DNA of 64,000 nt, taken from the NCBI GenBank assembly GCA_013398955.1, contig VWPU01014838.1, positions 28,742-92,741 of the forward strand. The letters are read 5' to 3'. The position numbers were made by a program, and so were the translations under genes. Below are positions 1 to 13,300 of the stretch, one piece after another. Numbering within the stretch: position 1 is the stretch's first letter; every line of letters begins with the position of its first letter. The notes below the pieces were generated by a model. That model did no database searches. It was not told where the DNA came from and saw nothing but the letters and a program-made list of their open reading frames with translations. Source of the stretch: Callaeas wilsoni. Its lineage: Eukaryota; Chordata; Aves; Passeriformes; Callaeidae.

Positions 1-956
1 CTGAGATGAAATTATTTCTAGAAGTATTTGGTTAAAGAACTGAACACATTTATCTCTTTCATGAGAGAGGGAAGACTCAGAAAACTTATGTGGCATAATG
101 GGAACAAGCCCAAACTAGCAAACACAGAAAGCAGTCTTGTGATTGCTGTGTTTCAGCATCAGTGAGTGAAAAGAGAATAAAATTAGGTACAGTGCTGTTT
201 TACAGCTAAAATTGCATGCCTCTGACTTCCTTGCAGAGGTAGAACAATGAATAATAATGCATCTAGGATCACAGAATAAAATTCAACATGAGAAATGAAT
301 AATCAAGGTAGAGAAGAAAAAACCGTGTGGTTTAGCTGTTTAATGAGGGCAAGATGACTGAGGAGGGGGAAGGAATTAACCACGTCACACTATTTGTTAT
401 TATAAGGAGCGATGCAAGCAATTCCATAACTGAGGCAGCCATCACCATACGGCAGCTGTTTTTCACAATGGTTATGACATTTCATGTAGGCAATGCTGCC
501 TCTCTCTCTCATGTTTATTTCTTTGGCCTTTTGTTCTGCATTTGTATGTACCACCTGGTCTCATGGCATAGTGACAAATCACAGTCAGTCATCAAGGTTC
601 CCTTTGGAATTGGAATTTTTTGTTGTATGTTCTCAGTTGGTAGCAAAGCTCATGGAGACATTTTCAAAATTAGGCCCTTCAAGGACACTGGGAAGCTGGA
701 GAACAGACATGTTTGGCAGTTTGGGTGTGTGCAGATGTTGAGTAATTTAGTTCTTAGTATTTGCAAGTTCACATGGCCACACTGAAAACTGGGGGCTGAT
801 GGTATTTTATATTTATGGAAAACCTATCTCACTGATTCTTACTTCTGGTTTTAAATCTACCATGTTGAATTTTGTTCCACTCCCATGATTCTGACAAAAA
901 CCAAGATCACAAAGCGTGTATGCTTATAGTTTCCTGTTTCCTATTTTTTTTTTCAG
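1..956. other. Intron sequence upstream of the N1 exon
   Basis: Intronic. The pyrimidine tract and AG directly before 957 are the acceptor of the first visible exon. I see no exon or repeat; the 143-codon open frame at 354-785 has no collagen VI or vWA character and no splice context. Confidence 0.6.
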
Positions 957-1300
957 AATGTAACATAGATCTTTCTATAGCAATTGATATTTCAAGGCAC
1001 ATGCAGCCAGCACCCACAATGCTTCTGAAACAGAGACTGCAAGCATTCCTCCCCCGACTTCTACTACAGATGAAATCACTGCCGAATACCAGCTGTAATG
1101 CTCTAGTCGACATTGGGTTCAAGTTCCAAGTATTGGCACAGAACAAACAATTAATCTTTGACTCTGGTTTTGATGACTATAATGAGGAGCTCATCCGGAA
1201 GTTCTTAAATGCACAGACCACTGTGGACACCTACCTGAATGCAGACTTTTTGCAAGCACTTGAGGAGAACTTCTTTAATGTGACCTCTGCTAAAGTTAAG
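957..1300 (+). CDS. COL6A4: COL6A4 exon a: first part of N1 vWA domain
   Basis: Acceptor ttttcag|AATG and donor AAG|gtaact. It enters in phase 1 and leaves in phase 0. It encodes the first strand and helix of a vWA fold, beginning CNIDLSIAIDIS. The metal-site motif expected as DxSxS reads DISRH, so the second serine is missing. Sequons NTS and NVTS suggest N-glycosylation. Confidence 0.9.
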
Positions 1301-4300
1301 GTAACTTAATAGTATGAACATATATCTTGGAAAATTGGGCAGTTTGATATTTACAGACTCTGATGCTGAGTACTCCAGGAGACAAAAAGTAGTTCAGGAA
1401 TAGATGACGCTAATAAATAGAATCACAGAATGGTAAAGTTTAGAAGGAATCCCTGGAAGTCACCTTCTTCAATCCCTCTGTTCAAGGAGTGTCAACTGGA
1501 GCAGGCTGTCCAGGGCCATGTCCAGATGGCTTTTGTGTATCTCCAAGAATGGAGACTACTCAGCGTCTCCAGACAGCCTGTGCCAGTGCTCAGTCACCCT
1601 CATGTTTTCTCAAGTGTATATAGAACTTCCTGTTTTTTCGTTGACCTGATATAACCTGATATATCAATTCCAATTCCCTAGGCACTCCTGTAGTGAGATG
1701 GTACCCAGAACATTTGGCTTAATACATGTGATGATGAGTGTTCATACAGACAACCTTCTTATATCTACCATGGAATGATTGCATTTTGGGTAGTGGAAAG
1801 TAGTTTTCTTTCAGGAACTCTTATTCCTGAAAGGAAACTACTTTCTTATTCCTGATTCTGTGTCTTTGTCCAGAATAGTGACAGCTCGAAGCAGAAGTCA
1901 CAGAAAAAGGTCATCTGAGAAATTTGTTTACAGACGTTTATTCATGTAATTAACTTGTCGAATAATTTCAAATAACAAAGCTGAGTTCTACTTACAGGTA
2001 ACGGATGATCAGGAAAATCTGCCTAGAGGCTGCAGTTTATTCATCCATCTTGAAGTGAGGTGAAGGGAGAAGCATAAAGCTTCATCTAATCTCTTCTGAA
2101 ATGAGTGGGGATTCTTTCAACTTGGGTTCAAGAAATTTGGATCTCATTTGAGTGTTTCAGGGTCAATGCCTTGACAATTTATTCTTAATAAGGCACTGAC
2201 TCTGTAAAGCACTGAGCATGTCCTGTAGTAGCTGTTTGAATATTAGCACTTACTAAGGTGCCCATGCTGGAAGATCTTCCTACTAAGGAAGAACTGGTTA
2301 GTTCTTGCAAAATACATAAGGAGTTTCCTTTTTCAACTTTATTTTCACTTCTATGAAACATCAGTTTTAATCTGACATGGAATAAGGAAGCCATATTACA
2401 AATTCCCCTGCTTTCAGATGAAGGTTGGCATTCCCTTTTTTATAGAATTTGTGACTTATCAATTTAAGTTATCATTTGGTGCATATTTAATGTTTGTTTG
2501 GTTTTTTTTCCCCAAAGATTTCTTAAAATGTCTGAACAGGGAACATGATCACACAAGATTTTGCTTCTTCTGAGTCTCAGAGAAAGAACTTGTTTGACAT
2601 GAAAGTAAAACCAGTGCTTTTGTCCTCCTAATTGCCAATTCTGGATATCAGCATCAAGCAAGGCTTCTTTCTGCTTAGGCATTATTATTCTAAGTAAATA
2701 TGGTGCATATCTCAGCACTTTACCAGTGGATTAATATTCCTCTCTGGTACTGTTTGTGTGCGAATTGAAAGTACAAGACTTTAGAATGCACATGAAATCA
2801 CAATTTAATCTTCCTAGGACCCTGAGCAATAACATGCTTGTTCTGTAAAGATTATTAGTTATAAACCTCATCAGGGATCATGATTCTCTGTTGGTTGAAT
2901 TTCTTCTTTTCTTTGTTATTTGCTTGCTTAGCAGCAAAAAAGTTGGACCTAATTCCAGCATTTTCGACAAAACATGACTTGGATGTGTTCCAACAAGAGC
3001 TTGATATAAACAAATGCTTTGTAAACATAATGTATCTTTACATATATTTACATATAATGCCCACAGTAACACCCCACATTCCCTGTTCCCCATGTTTTTA
3101 AAATGGAAAGAACATAGGAAAAACAATCAAATCCAGGCCTACAGTGCAACAATCTGTGATGTGTTTACCCATCCATGGTCCAGCCCTCCACCGTATCACA
3201 GTGCTTGAGCAAGTGTAGAATTTGTACCAGTGTCTCCATACTGTATGTTTGGTAACTTACCAGTTAGCTGCAGCTTAAATTCTTGTCTCCTAGCTGCTTT
3301 ACTACAGAAGTGAGATGCTTAGTGTGGCAGTCTCTTCATTTCCTTTTGTCACCTGTGGAAAAATTTACCTTAACAGAAGTAACGGGGTTTGCATTGGTCA
3401 AAGTTGTGCCTTGCATAGGGAGTGTAAAATATGAAGGTTGGGAGGGAGAGAGCTATAGCTGTGCTGGTCCACTTGTTGGTCAGAGTTTAGGAGGATTTTA
3501 AGTCATTACCATTGGAGGAAGATTTTAAGTCATTACCATTGGAGACAGGACAGAGTTTACTTGTGCAGCTTCTTTCTGGGCAAGCTAATCCACTCTGTGA
3601 GTGGGACCTGAGAAGCCTTCTGTTGATTTGAAGAGGGAATTGGAGGAAAGAAATAGGAAGAGACTGGTAGCTTGAAGAGGAACTAAGAAATTGTGCTTTT
3701 CCTCCACCCTGGAAGAGACTTGACTATAGCTCTTTAACCTGAAAAGATGGAAATGTAGCCAATACAAATTATTAACATTCTGAGGTGAGCTAAACCTTAT
3801 GTCTAAAGAAGGAAACACAGGGCAGAGAACGGAGCAGGGTGATGTACTGCCTGTGTGGAAAGGGCAAAAGGACATAAATATCTGCATGGGGAGAGGATTA
3901 GACTCAGAGAGGATGCGCTTCCTGGTGTGGCTCAGTTGAAAGCCAACGGGAGCTACTCTTGCAGACACGGGAAAATTTGTTCACTCTAAATTCTTCTCCA
4001 CATTCACATATAAGCGAACTCTTCGGACATCAGAGTAAGTTTTTCAGTGGGTAAGTTTTAAAAGAATTTGTCTTCTACCTCGCATGCTAAGAAGATGACA
4101 GATATAATATAATAGCCATGCTATATTCAGCAAGAAAAATCCCTCAAATGGAAGTGCTATCAGGGAAGAGAGGCTTGTGTTCTGTTCTCGTTCCTCACTA
4201 CCATTTTCCAGCACACATATCAGATCTACCACAGTGTAGGTCAATGTGACAATTTCATAGCCATTTCTCAGTGTGAACTGTACTTTTTACAAAGACTGAA

Positions 4301-7300
4301 CTTTCAGTCCCTTTGCAATTGACTTGGCATTGCTTCCTTTCCTGACAGGTTCTATTAGTATTTTCAGATGGGCTGGATGATTCACTGGAAGACCTGAAGA
4401 AAGCAGCAGACTCACTTCGCTTTAAAGGTATCACAGTACCACATTGATGCTCCAGCCTCCTACTACCACAGGCCTGAAGTACATCTCCCCCACTGCAAAT
4501 TTTCCATGTAACTCTGCCTCTCCATGCTCATGTGGCATTGCCCAGGAGTCCCTGGGAGAGTATTTGCTTCTCCATGTGAAGCAGTGTACATGATGACTTG
4601 TCACTACATGGCAGATGATGCCAGAAATATGCCTAGGGGTGCAGAGGTTCTAGTTTCTGGAGTCCAGCTCCAACAGCTGGAGCAATTCAGGATGGACCCC
4701 TCTCACTGATGAGCAGCACCAGAGGTTAGATACAGCTCTGACTTCTCTAGGTAAAAGCAGGTCTAAACTTGTGCTTGGGCACTGAGTAACAATCTGGTCT
4801 GACAGCTGGGGAGAGAAGTCAATTGGAAAATTACTGGTCTGGATTTTTCTCTTACACACTTTTCTCAATAGATTGATTTCTTTTAACATACTGTGGTGAA
4901 GCCTTGAAATGTAAATCTTTCAGGGAATTGCTGTTGTTCACGTTTATATTCTTGGTTAAATTGTATGTTTCAGGTATTCACTAATTTAAATCTGTTTTTA
5001 TGTTGAAGGTCTTGATGCACTTCTATTAGTTGGCCTGGACAATACACAGAACTTGACTGAATTTTGGGAAATAGAGTTTGGCAGAGGATTTGGATACAAT
5101 GAACCTCTGAGTGTTGGGTTTGCAGATATTGCAAACATCTTGCAGAGAAACCTTGTAAGTCTTTCTGTGATATAAACAAAAGGGGGGGGAATCAGTCTTT
5201 GTTTTATGGTTAATATATGTAAATGCAATTTTTCTTGTAATTTTTCAGGATACTGTTGCAGAAAGAAAATGCTGTAATGTTATTTGTAAGTGTCTTGGAG
5301 AAAATGGTGATCGTGGTGCCCGGGGAAATCCTGGAAGGAAGGTAGGAGGTCTAAGATAGACATTACATGAGAAATGCTTCATTTTTCAAAGCATTTCTGT
5401 TTTTTTTGTAATACTTCAGAGCATGCATGCATGACCCCATGACATTTAATGTTAGGACAGATGAAGGAGAAACATGAAATGTGATCCTTTCTCTGCTGCA
5501 TGCTCCTATGCAAAAGTATTTTTGTAATAAAAATGATTTGTACATATAAAAATAATTAAGCACTCTTCTGCATCAATTCAGCAGAAAATGGAGAGGGATT
5601 AAAAAAATTAAGTCTGATTAATCAAGAGGCTTATTATCTATTGGGAATGAGAAACTTCCAACTGAAAAGCTGAAAGTAGAAAATAATCCTTTTTCACTAG
5701 GTATGTGCCTTATCCTTTTGTGACTGGTTATTCCAAATGTCCTCTTCTATAAGTCTGTTTTCATCCAAAAGGATTACTTCTTTTAAGATTTTAAATTGCT
5801 TGTTTTAAGCCTTTTTGAATATTAGAGATATCACTACTTCCGCAGCATGCTTGTAGAATTCATTATTAAGGTTTTTAATATATGTAGTCTCCATTTGACT
5901 ACAATTCATTCCATTATTTCTACTTATTCCAGTAGCATGTGAGACAAATGATATCTGTAGTTCACACTCTTCAGTTATGTGGTTGCAGTTAAATGAAGTT
6001 TTCGTTATCTCTTAATAGAAGTATAGTCTTCTAATGCTTCTTCATAAACCAGTTTACTGCTTTCTTCCATTACTCTTGTTGATTTTCTTACACCTTTCTG
6101 TTGTACTAAACAGCTAGATTAAGATGTGTAGACAGCTTTCAGAATGTAAACAGTTGTTTTGCAACTAGAAATTCCCTTTTTTCCAGTTTCTCTCTGCTCC
6201 AGTTTTTGCCCTAAGGGTATGATATTTACATGACTTCCAATACAAAGTTGAAACATTCCTATGTGTTTGCAAGTCATTGCAATAACTTTGTCCTAACAAG
6301 TTTCCAACTCCTTATATTTTTCATTTCACCTTAGAATTTCATCACTGTGTGATGCTTCCTTTTCCAAATCACTGGGAAGTTGTTTGATTTGACTAAGTAT
6401 CCCAATGAGCTTTGTTAACCTATCAGAGAGTTTCCTGAAATAACAAACTGAAATTTTACATTAACCATTGTTATTTTCTTGGGTTTGTGTTTGGGGTTTT
6501 TTTTCACAGCCATGTCAAATACATAGAACTGCACAGAGTGTCTGTGTAAAATCAGGGAGCCTGCCCTCAGCATAACCAGATCTAATTTTCAGGAAATGTT
6601 TTTGATCTCTATGTGTGGAATAATCTGTTAGAGATGAACCCAGTGTGCTTGCAGAACAACATTACTTACCTTTTAAATTCTCGGTTTTTAGGGAAGTACA
6701 GGTTATAGAGGATCTCCTGGCCATCCTGGTGAGGAAGGTGGGATTGTAAGTAAACATTTATCTTCCTGCTATGATGTTGTTAGTTGGTGCCTGAACCTGT
6801 CTGCACTTATTCACTGTTAATGTTAACCCAAAATGTGTTAAAGGAACAGGTAAATACATAGATCTGTTTCTCTGTGCCTCTGCACCTCACCATAGATAGT
6901 TACACAGTTAAAAAAGCAGCTCACCAAAAGTGAGTTACTTATTCAGTTAAAAAAACCAACCCACCTCTAAGTACTGACAATTGAGTTGGAGATTGGTAAT
7001 GTGGTATAAACATGGCATGATAGCAAGAGCAAGGAACCAGGTGCAACTCAAATTAGCAACTGATGTTCTCTTGTGGCCTGTATGAAAATTGCCAGGTGAC
7101 TTGCATTTGTGTCCTTGGTGCAGTGAATGGTCATGTCTTGCTTTAGTCTTATGTGATGAATTAACCAGTAATCATCATTGTATGGATGACATTGAACATT
7201 TTCTTTTGTTTCTTAGGGGGAGAGAGGCCCAGCTGGTTTCAGTGGGACTCAAGGAGACAGAGGATGTCCAGGTGTCAGAGGCCATAAGGCAAGTATATAA

Positions 7301-10300
7301 CCTTGAAACATTTCCTAATTTTGTTTACCACAAACCTGTTTTCTGTACTGGGAACAAATCCCTATGCTGTCTTCCTGAAGCATGGATGACTGGCAAGATC
7401 CAGCTGTAGGAATGGCAGACAGTGTTTGCTGTCTCATTTTGAAAGGTATTTTGTGTAACCCAAGCATGGTTGAATGGTTCAGGATTTTGCTGACTAAGCA
7501 ACTTGATGATGACTTTTTCACCACCAACTCCAGACTGGCCTTAGTAAAAGCTATAAAGCTTTATGGAATGGGAATGGAAATGAAGCCTGTACTGTCTTCC
7601 CAGAGGAAAGGAGTAAATCCCATATGTGGCAGTAGAGGGTTTTACAGTAGGGACTACCAATACTGAGCCCAGCATACCTCTGCACAGCAAGCTATTGTGC
7701 CCTGCTTTTCAAGCTCAATAAAAATACTTTTACTAAATTTTATCTATATTTATTTTCAATTTCAGGGGGCCAGAGGCTATAGAGGAAGTCAGGTATGTGT
7801 TTTCATGTGTGATCAATTTTCTTTGAGAGCAGCGTTCTACTTCCTTTCATGTTACCCTGTAAAATGAAATTATCAACAAGGAAGGAAAATAGTGTAAAAA
7901 CTTCACAGCATTTAATGTACTTTTGCTATAGTTCTATAAGGATGGATTTAAGATACCTATCACATGAATCAAAATCAGCAGTCAATTTTATTTTTATATG
8001 ATTGCAGTCATAGTTGATTTAGTCTAACTGATGGGAAAAGGATTTATTTACTGACTAATTTGATAATCTGTTAAGGTGGTAATTCTGGTCAGCTGAATCT
8101 CATTCTAATTGTGAAGAGGAGCAGGGTGGGAAAAAAGGTTGTGACTAATATGTATTGGGGGTTTGGACAGCATTTTCACTAGATCATTATTGACATGTTT
8201 TCAATATCCAAACTTCAAGCTGCGTTTGTCATCTCATCTGCTAATATTTCAAGTCTGCTTGTTTAACCTTTTGAACATACCTGTTCATCAAGGAGCTATG
8301 GTCACTAATTCAATAATAAAATGTGAAGCCTGTGATCTGTATTACAGTGATCTGTAATGGTAATAGTTTCCAAGCTACAGTGATTAAAATGAAATTAACT
8401 TGTATTGAATGCTTTGATACAAAACTACATCTAAAAAAGACTTGTGAGCCTCAAAGATTGAGAAGATGTATGCCTCCATAACTGAGCAGCTGGGAGAAAG
8501 TTCAGAGTGTGTTTCTGAAACCTCAGCTCTATTTAAAGTACTGCTCTGTACTAACTTTTTAATCTTCTCACGTGTTTCTCTTTCCTTTTCCATTTTCTCC
8601 TCTGTTCTCTGAAGTAATTTGTCCTCCTTCAAATATCAAATACATCTGATTATAGAAGAGGGAGAGTACTTGCTGATGGTTCCAATTTGTCAAAGTAAAA
8701 TAGTGCAGTAGGACTTACCAGGTGCACAAACCCTACTGAAATCCAGTGAATACGTGAATATCTTCATTATGCTGTGTCATTATATCCACAAATTTTAACT
8801 AAAAATATGAAACTTTCAACACATAAAAAATGTGATACAATTGTGCCAACTTAGTAAGGTTGAAGCAGTTTATTGAAGTTCTTGAAGTCTGTGAGGCATT
8901 TTATTGTAGCTATTTGAATAAAAGGAAATACTGTTTAATAGTATGAAGTTTGGCTCAGGTTTTCCGAGGTAGGAAATGACTGATGGAAAAAATAGCATTT
9001 CAATAGAAGTCATGATTACTTACTTAGTGCTAAAATTTTTCTGGAATACTTATTCAAGAAATTCTTGTTTGTGATGTATTAATCAACTAAAAATGTACAG
9101 CCAGCTGTTTTTTCTTGTAGTAGATACAGAACTGTTTTAAATGAAAGAAGTTCTTCCTCAGGAATTTTAACTAGGTGGTTTTGCAAAGTCAATTAACATC
9201 AAAACCAACAAAGCAATTATATCTCTGGTCTCTATCAGAGTGAGATTCCTGGTGGTTTTAACTTGTTCTTGTGCCACTTTCAGTGTTTGTTGAATATCAT
9301 TTCAGCTTTCCGGGTAGTTGTGTCTGCTAAATTAATTTCTTACTATGAATTAAAACACCACAGTTAATTCCTCCATTTTTATCATAGTAAAGAAAGATGG
9401 AAGAAGTTTCAAAACATCCTTTAAAAATTGAGTGTGTTATTTGGCTGGGTCTGAAACATTGTGGAGCATACATAAATGAAATAAGATTCTCACAGTTATA
9501 ACTTTACTTAGATGCCTCACACAAGTTAACACTGCAAGCTCCTTAAGTCTGGAATGAGTGTTTTGTGGGAAAATGACTTCCATAAATGTTTGCAATATGG
9601 TGAATCATTTTTGCAGGCAAAGAGAAGAGAAAAGCAATGTGAATTTGAAAGGGAAGGTATTTATAATGATATTTATGTAGCTAGTATCACATTGCTGAAA
9701 GAGTTATGAAGTTTCTTAAAGAATCCTGAAGTCTAAGATTAGTCTTCTGTAATTATTTTTTAATCATGGTTATTCTTTCTGGTTTTTCAATCCACTGTTC
9801 ATGTTATAAAACTACATAAAAAAGAAAAAAAGCACAAAACAAACATGTATGATGGTTGAAATCAGAATTAGAAGGTTATCAGCATGATAGATCAAATACT
9901 AGTACTTATATTTTGGAATATATCTGGATTTTGAAGGTGCTGCAGTTGGGAAAAAATTGAAAGCGAAAAGAAGGAAAAGCAGAGTTTAAACCCTGATGGA
10001 AATCTATAATTTAGATAACTGTTTTCTTATTAAGTGTCCTTAACAATTAGTTGGTTTAGACATTCTTAATTAATTAAAATATGAATTATTAATTCAAATT
10101 TATAGTTATTATTCTTAATTATTCTTGCTAACCATTAAAACCACAGATCTTATTCAAGTTTCCAAATGCAGGGTGAGCACTTCCGTCTTTGCTCAAAGAG
10201 ACAAGTTGACTAATGCTAATTGCCTTTTTTTCCTTATTGCTACAGGGTGAACATGGTGAGAGTGGTTTTGATGGCACTGATGGAGAGCAGGTAATCATGA

Positions 10301-13300
10301 TTTTAAATGTGCAGTGCTATTAAAGACACCAACCTCAAGGTTCAAAGGTACAGATTTTGTGCCTTGAATGGGCTTTCATGCTGAACAGAAATTCTATTGT
10401 TGGGTGTTTAGAGCTGCATATCTGACTGAAGCTGGATTCTGCCAGACAAAACTTGAGAACTCAATTTGGCAGAAAGAACAATAATTTTTTTTTTTTCTTT
10501 TTCTCTCTTTCCTGAGTCTAGGGAGAACGTGGATTTCCTGGACCTTCTGGAGAGAAAGGCAGCAGAGGAAAATTGGTGAAGTACCCTTTACAGTAATGTT
10601 TAGATTTTATGGAAACATCTTTCCAAAGTGTAATGCTGCCTGTAATGCCTGTGGGCTGTTTTTAATAGCTGCCTGTTCTCTAATATGCTGTCACTCCTGC
10701 TCTAAATCAGTGTAGCTCCAATAACTTCAACAGATCTGGCCCTGTGCTGCCACAGATACTATTTATACCTGTACCTGAATTGTTTGTGCTCTTTTTATGA
10801 ATTTAGGGCAGAAAAGGCCCCAGAGGAGAACCAGGTGAACGAGGAGAATCTGGTCTAAGAGGAGATCATGTAAGTGCATTCCTTTATTTTTGTTATATTT
10901 CACTGATTTGTACCCCAATTTTGTGATGGAGATGTCTGAAATAGATGTGATTTGAAGAGTTTTCCAGCCCTAGATAACGCAGCACGCTGCAAGAAAAATG
11001 GAGTCCTGAACTCTTCAGATATAGATGGACTGATGTGTTTTGATACATTGCTTGGAAGCAGGTGTTTAAGCCTCAGGTGTCCCGCTTGTTTCTTGAATTT
11101 TTGGTTGGTTTGTTTGTTTATTTTTACCATAGGCAACATAACTCCTTTTGGAGCTACTTATCATAGAATCATAGAATGGCTTGGGCTGACAGGGACCTTA
11201 AAGATCATCAGCTAGTTCTGATTCTTTGTAGAGGCTGACCTGGAAGAGAGGCTGGACAGAGTGAAAGGATAGAGGGGAGGTATTTATTAAAAGGCCTTCA
11301 CAGGGTACACCTTGGGCAGTGCAGGAGTCTCGCAGAGACTACACCCAAGATGGACACAGTCACACGTTTTTGGGACAGATATAAGTTTTGCCCATTTGCA
11401 TATCAGAGGTTCATAGTCCAATTACAACTACAGGCAGTAGAGTCCCCTACTCCCAGTTTGCTCCCCCCCAACTCACTTTTGTTTACATTTCTTGGGGCCC
11501 GAGACAGTGAGGTGTCCTTGATTCTCAGGCCTAGAGAGGCATTGTTGTGTCTGACTAAAATGGGAAAAGCAGTTGCTAACACTCTACATGGAGTTCAGAA
11601 TTATACACTAAAGAATTGCAGGATTACAAATATATGAAAATATAAAAGCTAAAATCCTAAGGCATCAGTTCCACACCAGGGGCAGGGACACCTCACAATA
11701 GACCAGGCTGTCTGGTGTAAAGACCAGGTGGACTAGCTCTGTCTTCCCTGTTGGTTCCCACCATTTTAGACCAGTTGAGAACCCTGTGCACTCACTCTAG
11801 GTCAGCAATTTATAATGATGCAAAGGCAAGTTACTTTTTCGTGTTCACATTTTTTCCTTGCATGCTTCAGAGACCTACATAAATGCATTTCCTGAGGACT
11901 TAAATTCCAGTGCAGACACCACAATTCTTGTCTTGAAAAGACACAACGTTGTCTTTTCACATACATTTCAAAGACTTTGCTCCAAACAGTCATATATTGC
12001 GCTGACTCCTGTCTTTAAAGCTTATATTGGAAAAAAAAAGGTTCAGGTGTCATTGTAATTTGGCTCTTTGAGAGATCAAGATTTCACCTGATCTAGCATT
12101 AAGTGGCTAAATGGAATTCCATTCTAGTGTAACCCCTCATCTGAAACTCATGAGTTATGATCTTAACACAATCAACTATATCAAACCAACTGGAACAGTT
12201 TCACATTTTCAGTTTAATTTGTTGCCCATTAGTAATTTTGCTTTTAATCTCTGTGGAAAAGAACTTTGTGGACTTTGCAGAACTTCCTATATTGTGTTCT
12301 TACAATCATCTCCATTTAAAATAGCCTTTTTATTTCTTGCTGTCTGCAGTTACGAATCTAATTAATTCTATTTCTATATCCTTCCTCTGTAGTCAAAGTA
12401 ATGAAGGTGTGGTAACAGAAAATGCTGAGCTTTCCATTGATCTTTTTCAGGGAGATCCTGGGGCTAACAATAATGTTACTGGTCCTAAGGGTGAAATGGG
12501 AAACCTAGCATCACAGGTAAGCAAGTTGTTCTATTTTATGGAGAGAGAATTTGCATCAACAGGATCTATGCATTTTGTTATGGAACTGCTATTGCCTCAG
12601 GGTGGTGGGTAAACTCCATTTTGATCTGTAAATAGAATATAAGAGCTGGGATATGTGCTTATATAGTGATTGAGTTTTTCACAGAGATTTGACCAAAACT
12701 GCAAGAAAAGAAGCATAACAGAAAAGCACAGCTTGCATCACCATTACACTTTGTTTGGAAAGAATAAGCAAAGCTGATAAGTAGTTGGACAGTAGTATAT
12801 AGATGATGGTGAATGAAAGCTTAAGAGGATAGCAAACGTGAGAAAAATCCACTGTTTTACAAGTCTGATTCTCTCTGAACAAGTAAGGCTGTATGCATAC
12901 ATGTACGTCTATGTAGAGTGTGCTGAAAGCAGTAGAAAAACTCTGAGGGTTACTTTTTGGAGAATAACTGAGTTTTGATTACTCTTTGGAGGAAAATCTC
13001 ATCTTATGTAGTCCAGCTGAAAGGCTGAAATCAACAAAAATTATTTCACAGAAGCCTTGACTTAGTATTGGCTGTTAGTAATTGGAAATCCAAAGCAGAC
13101 GTGATCTGTTTGGTTTGTAATTTTTGAATAGAAATGATTTGAAGAAAGCAAGAATCAACATTAGTATGACACAACTGATTGCAATAAAATTCTTAGAAGA
13201 AGAAACAAAGAAGGAGTGTATAAAGAAGAATGTGCATGTACAAGAAAAAGAAAAGAGCGTTTAAAGAGCTTGGTCATTACTTTGTTTTGCAGGGAGACCC

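Noticed and set aside
354..785. 143-codon open frame upstream of the N1 exon
   Set aside because: Composition and hydrophobic runs look random, no splice context, no vWA motif; falls in intron.
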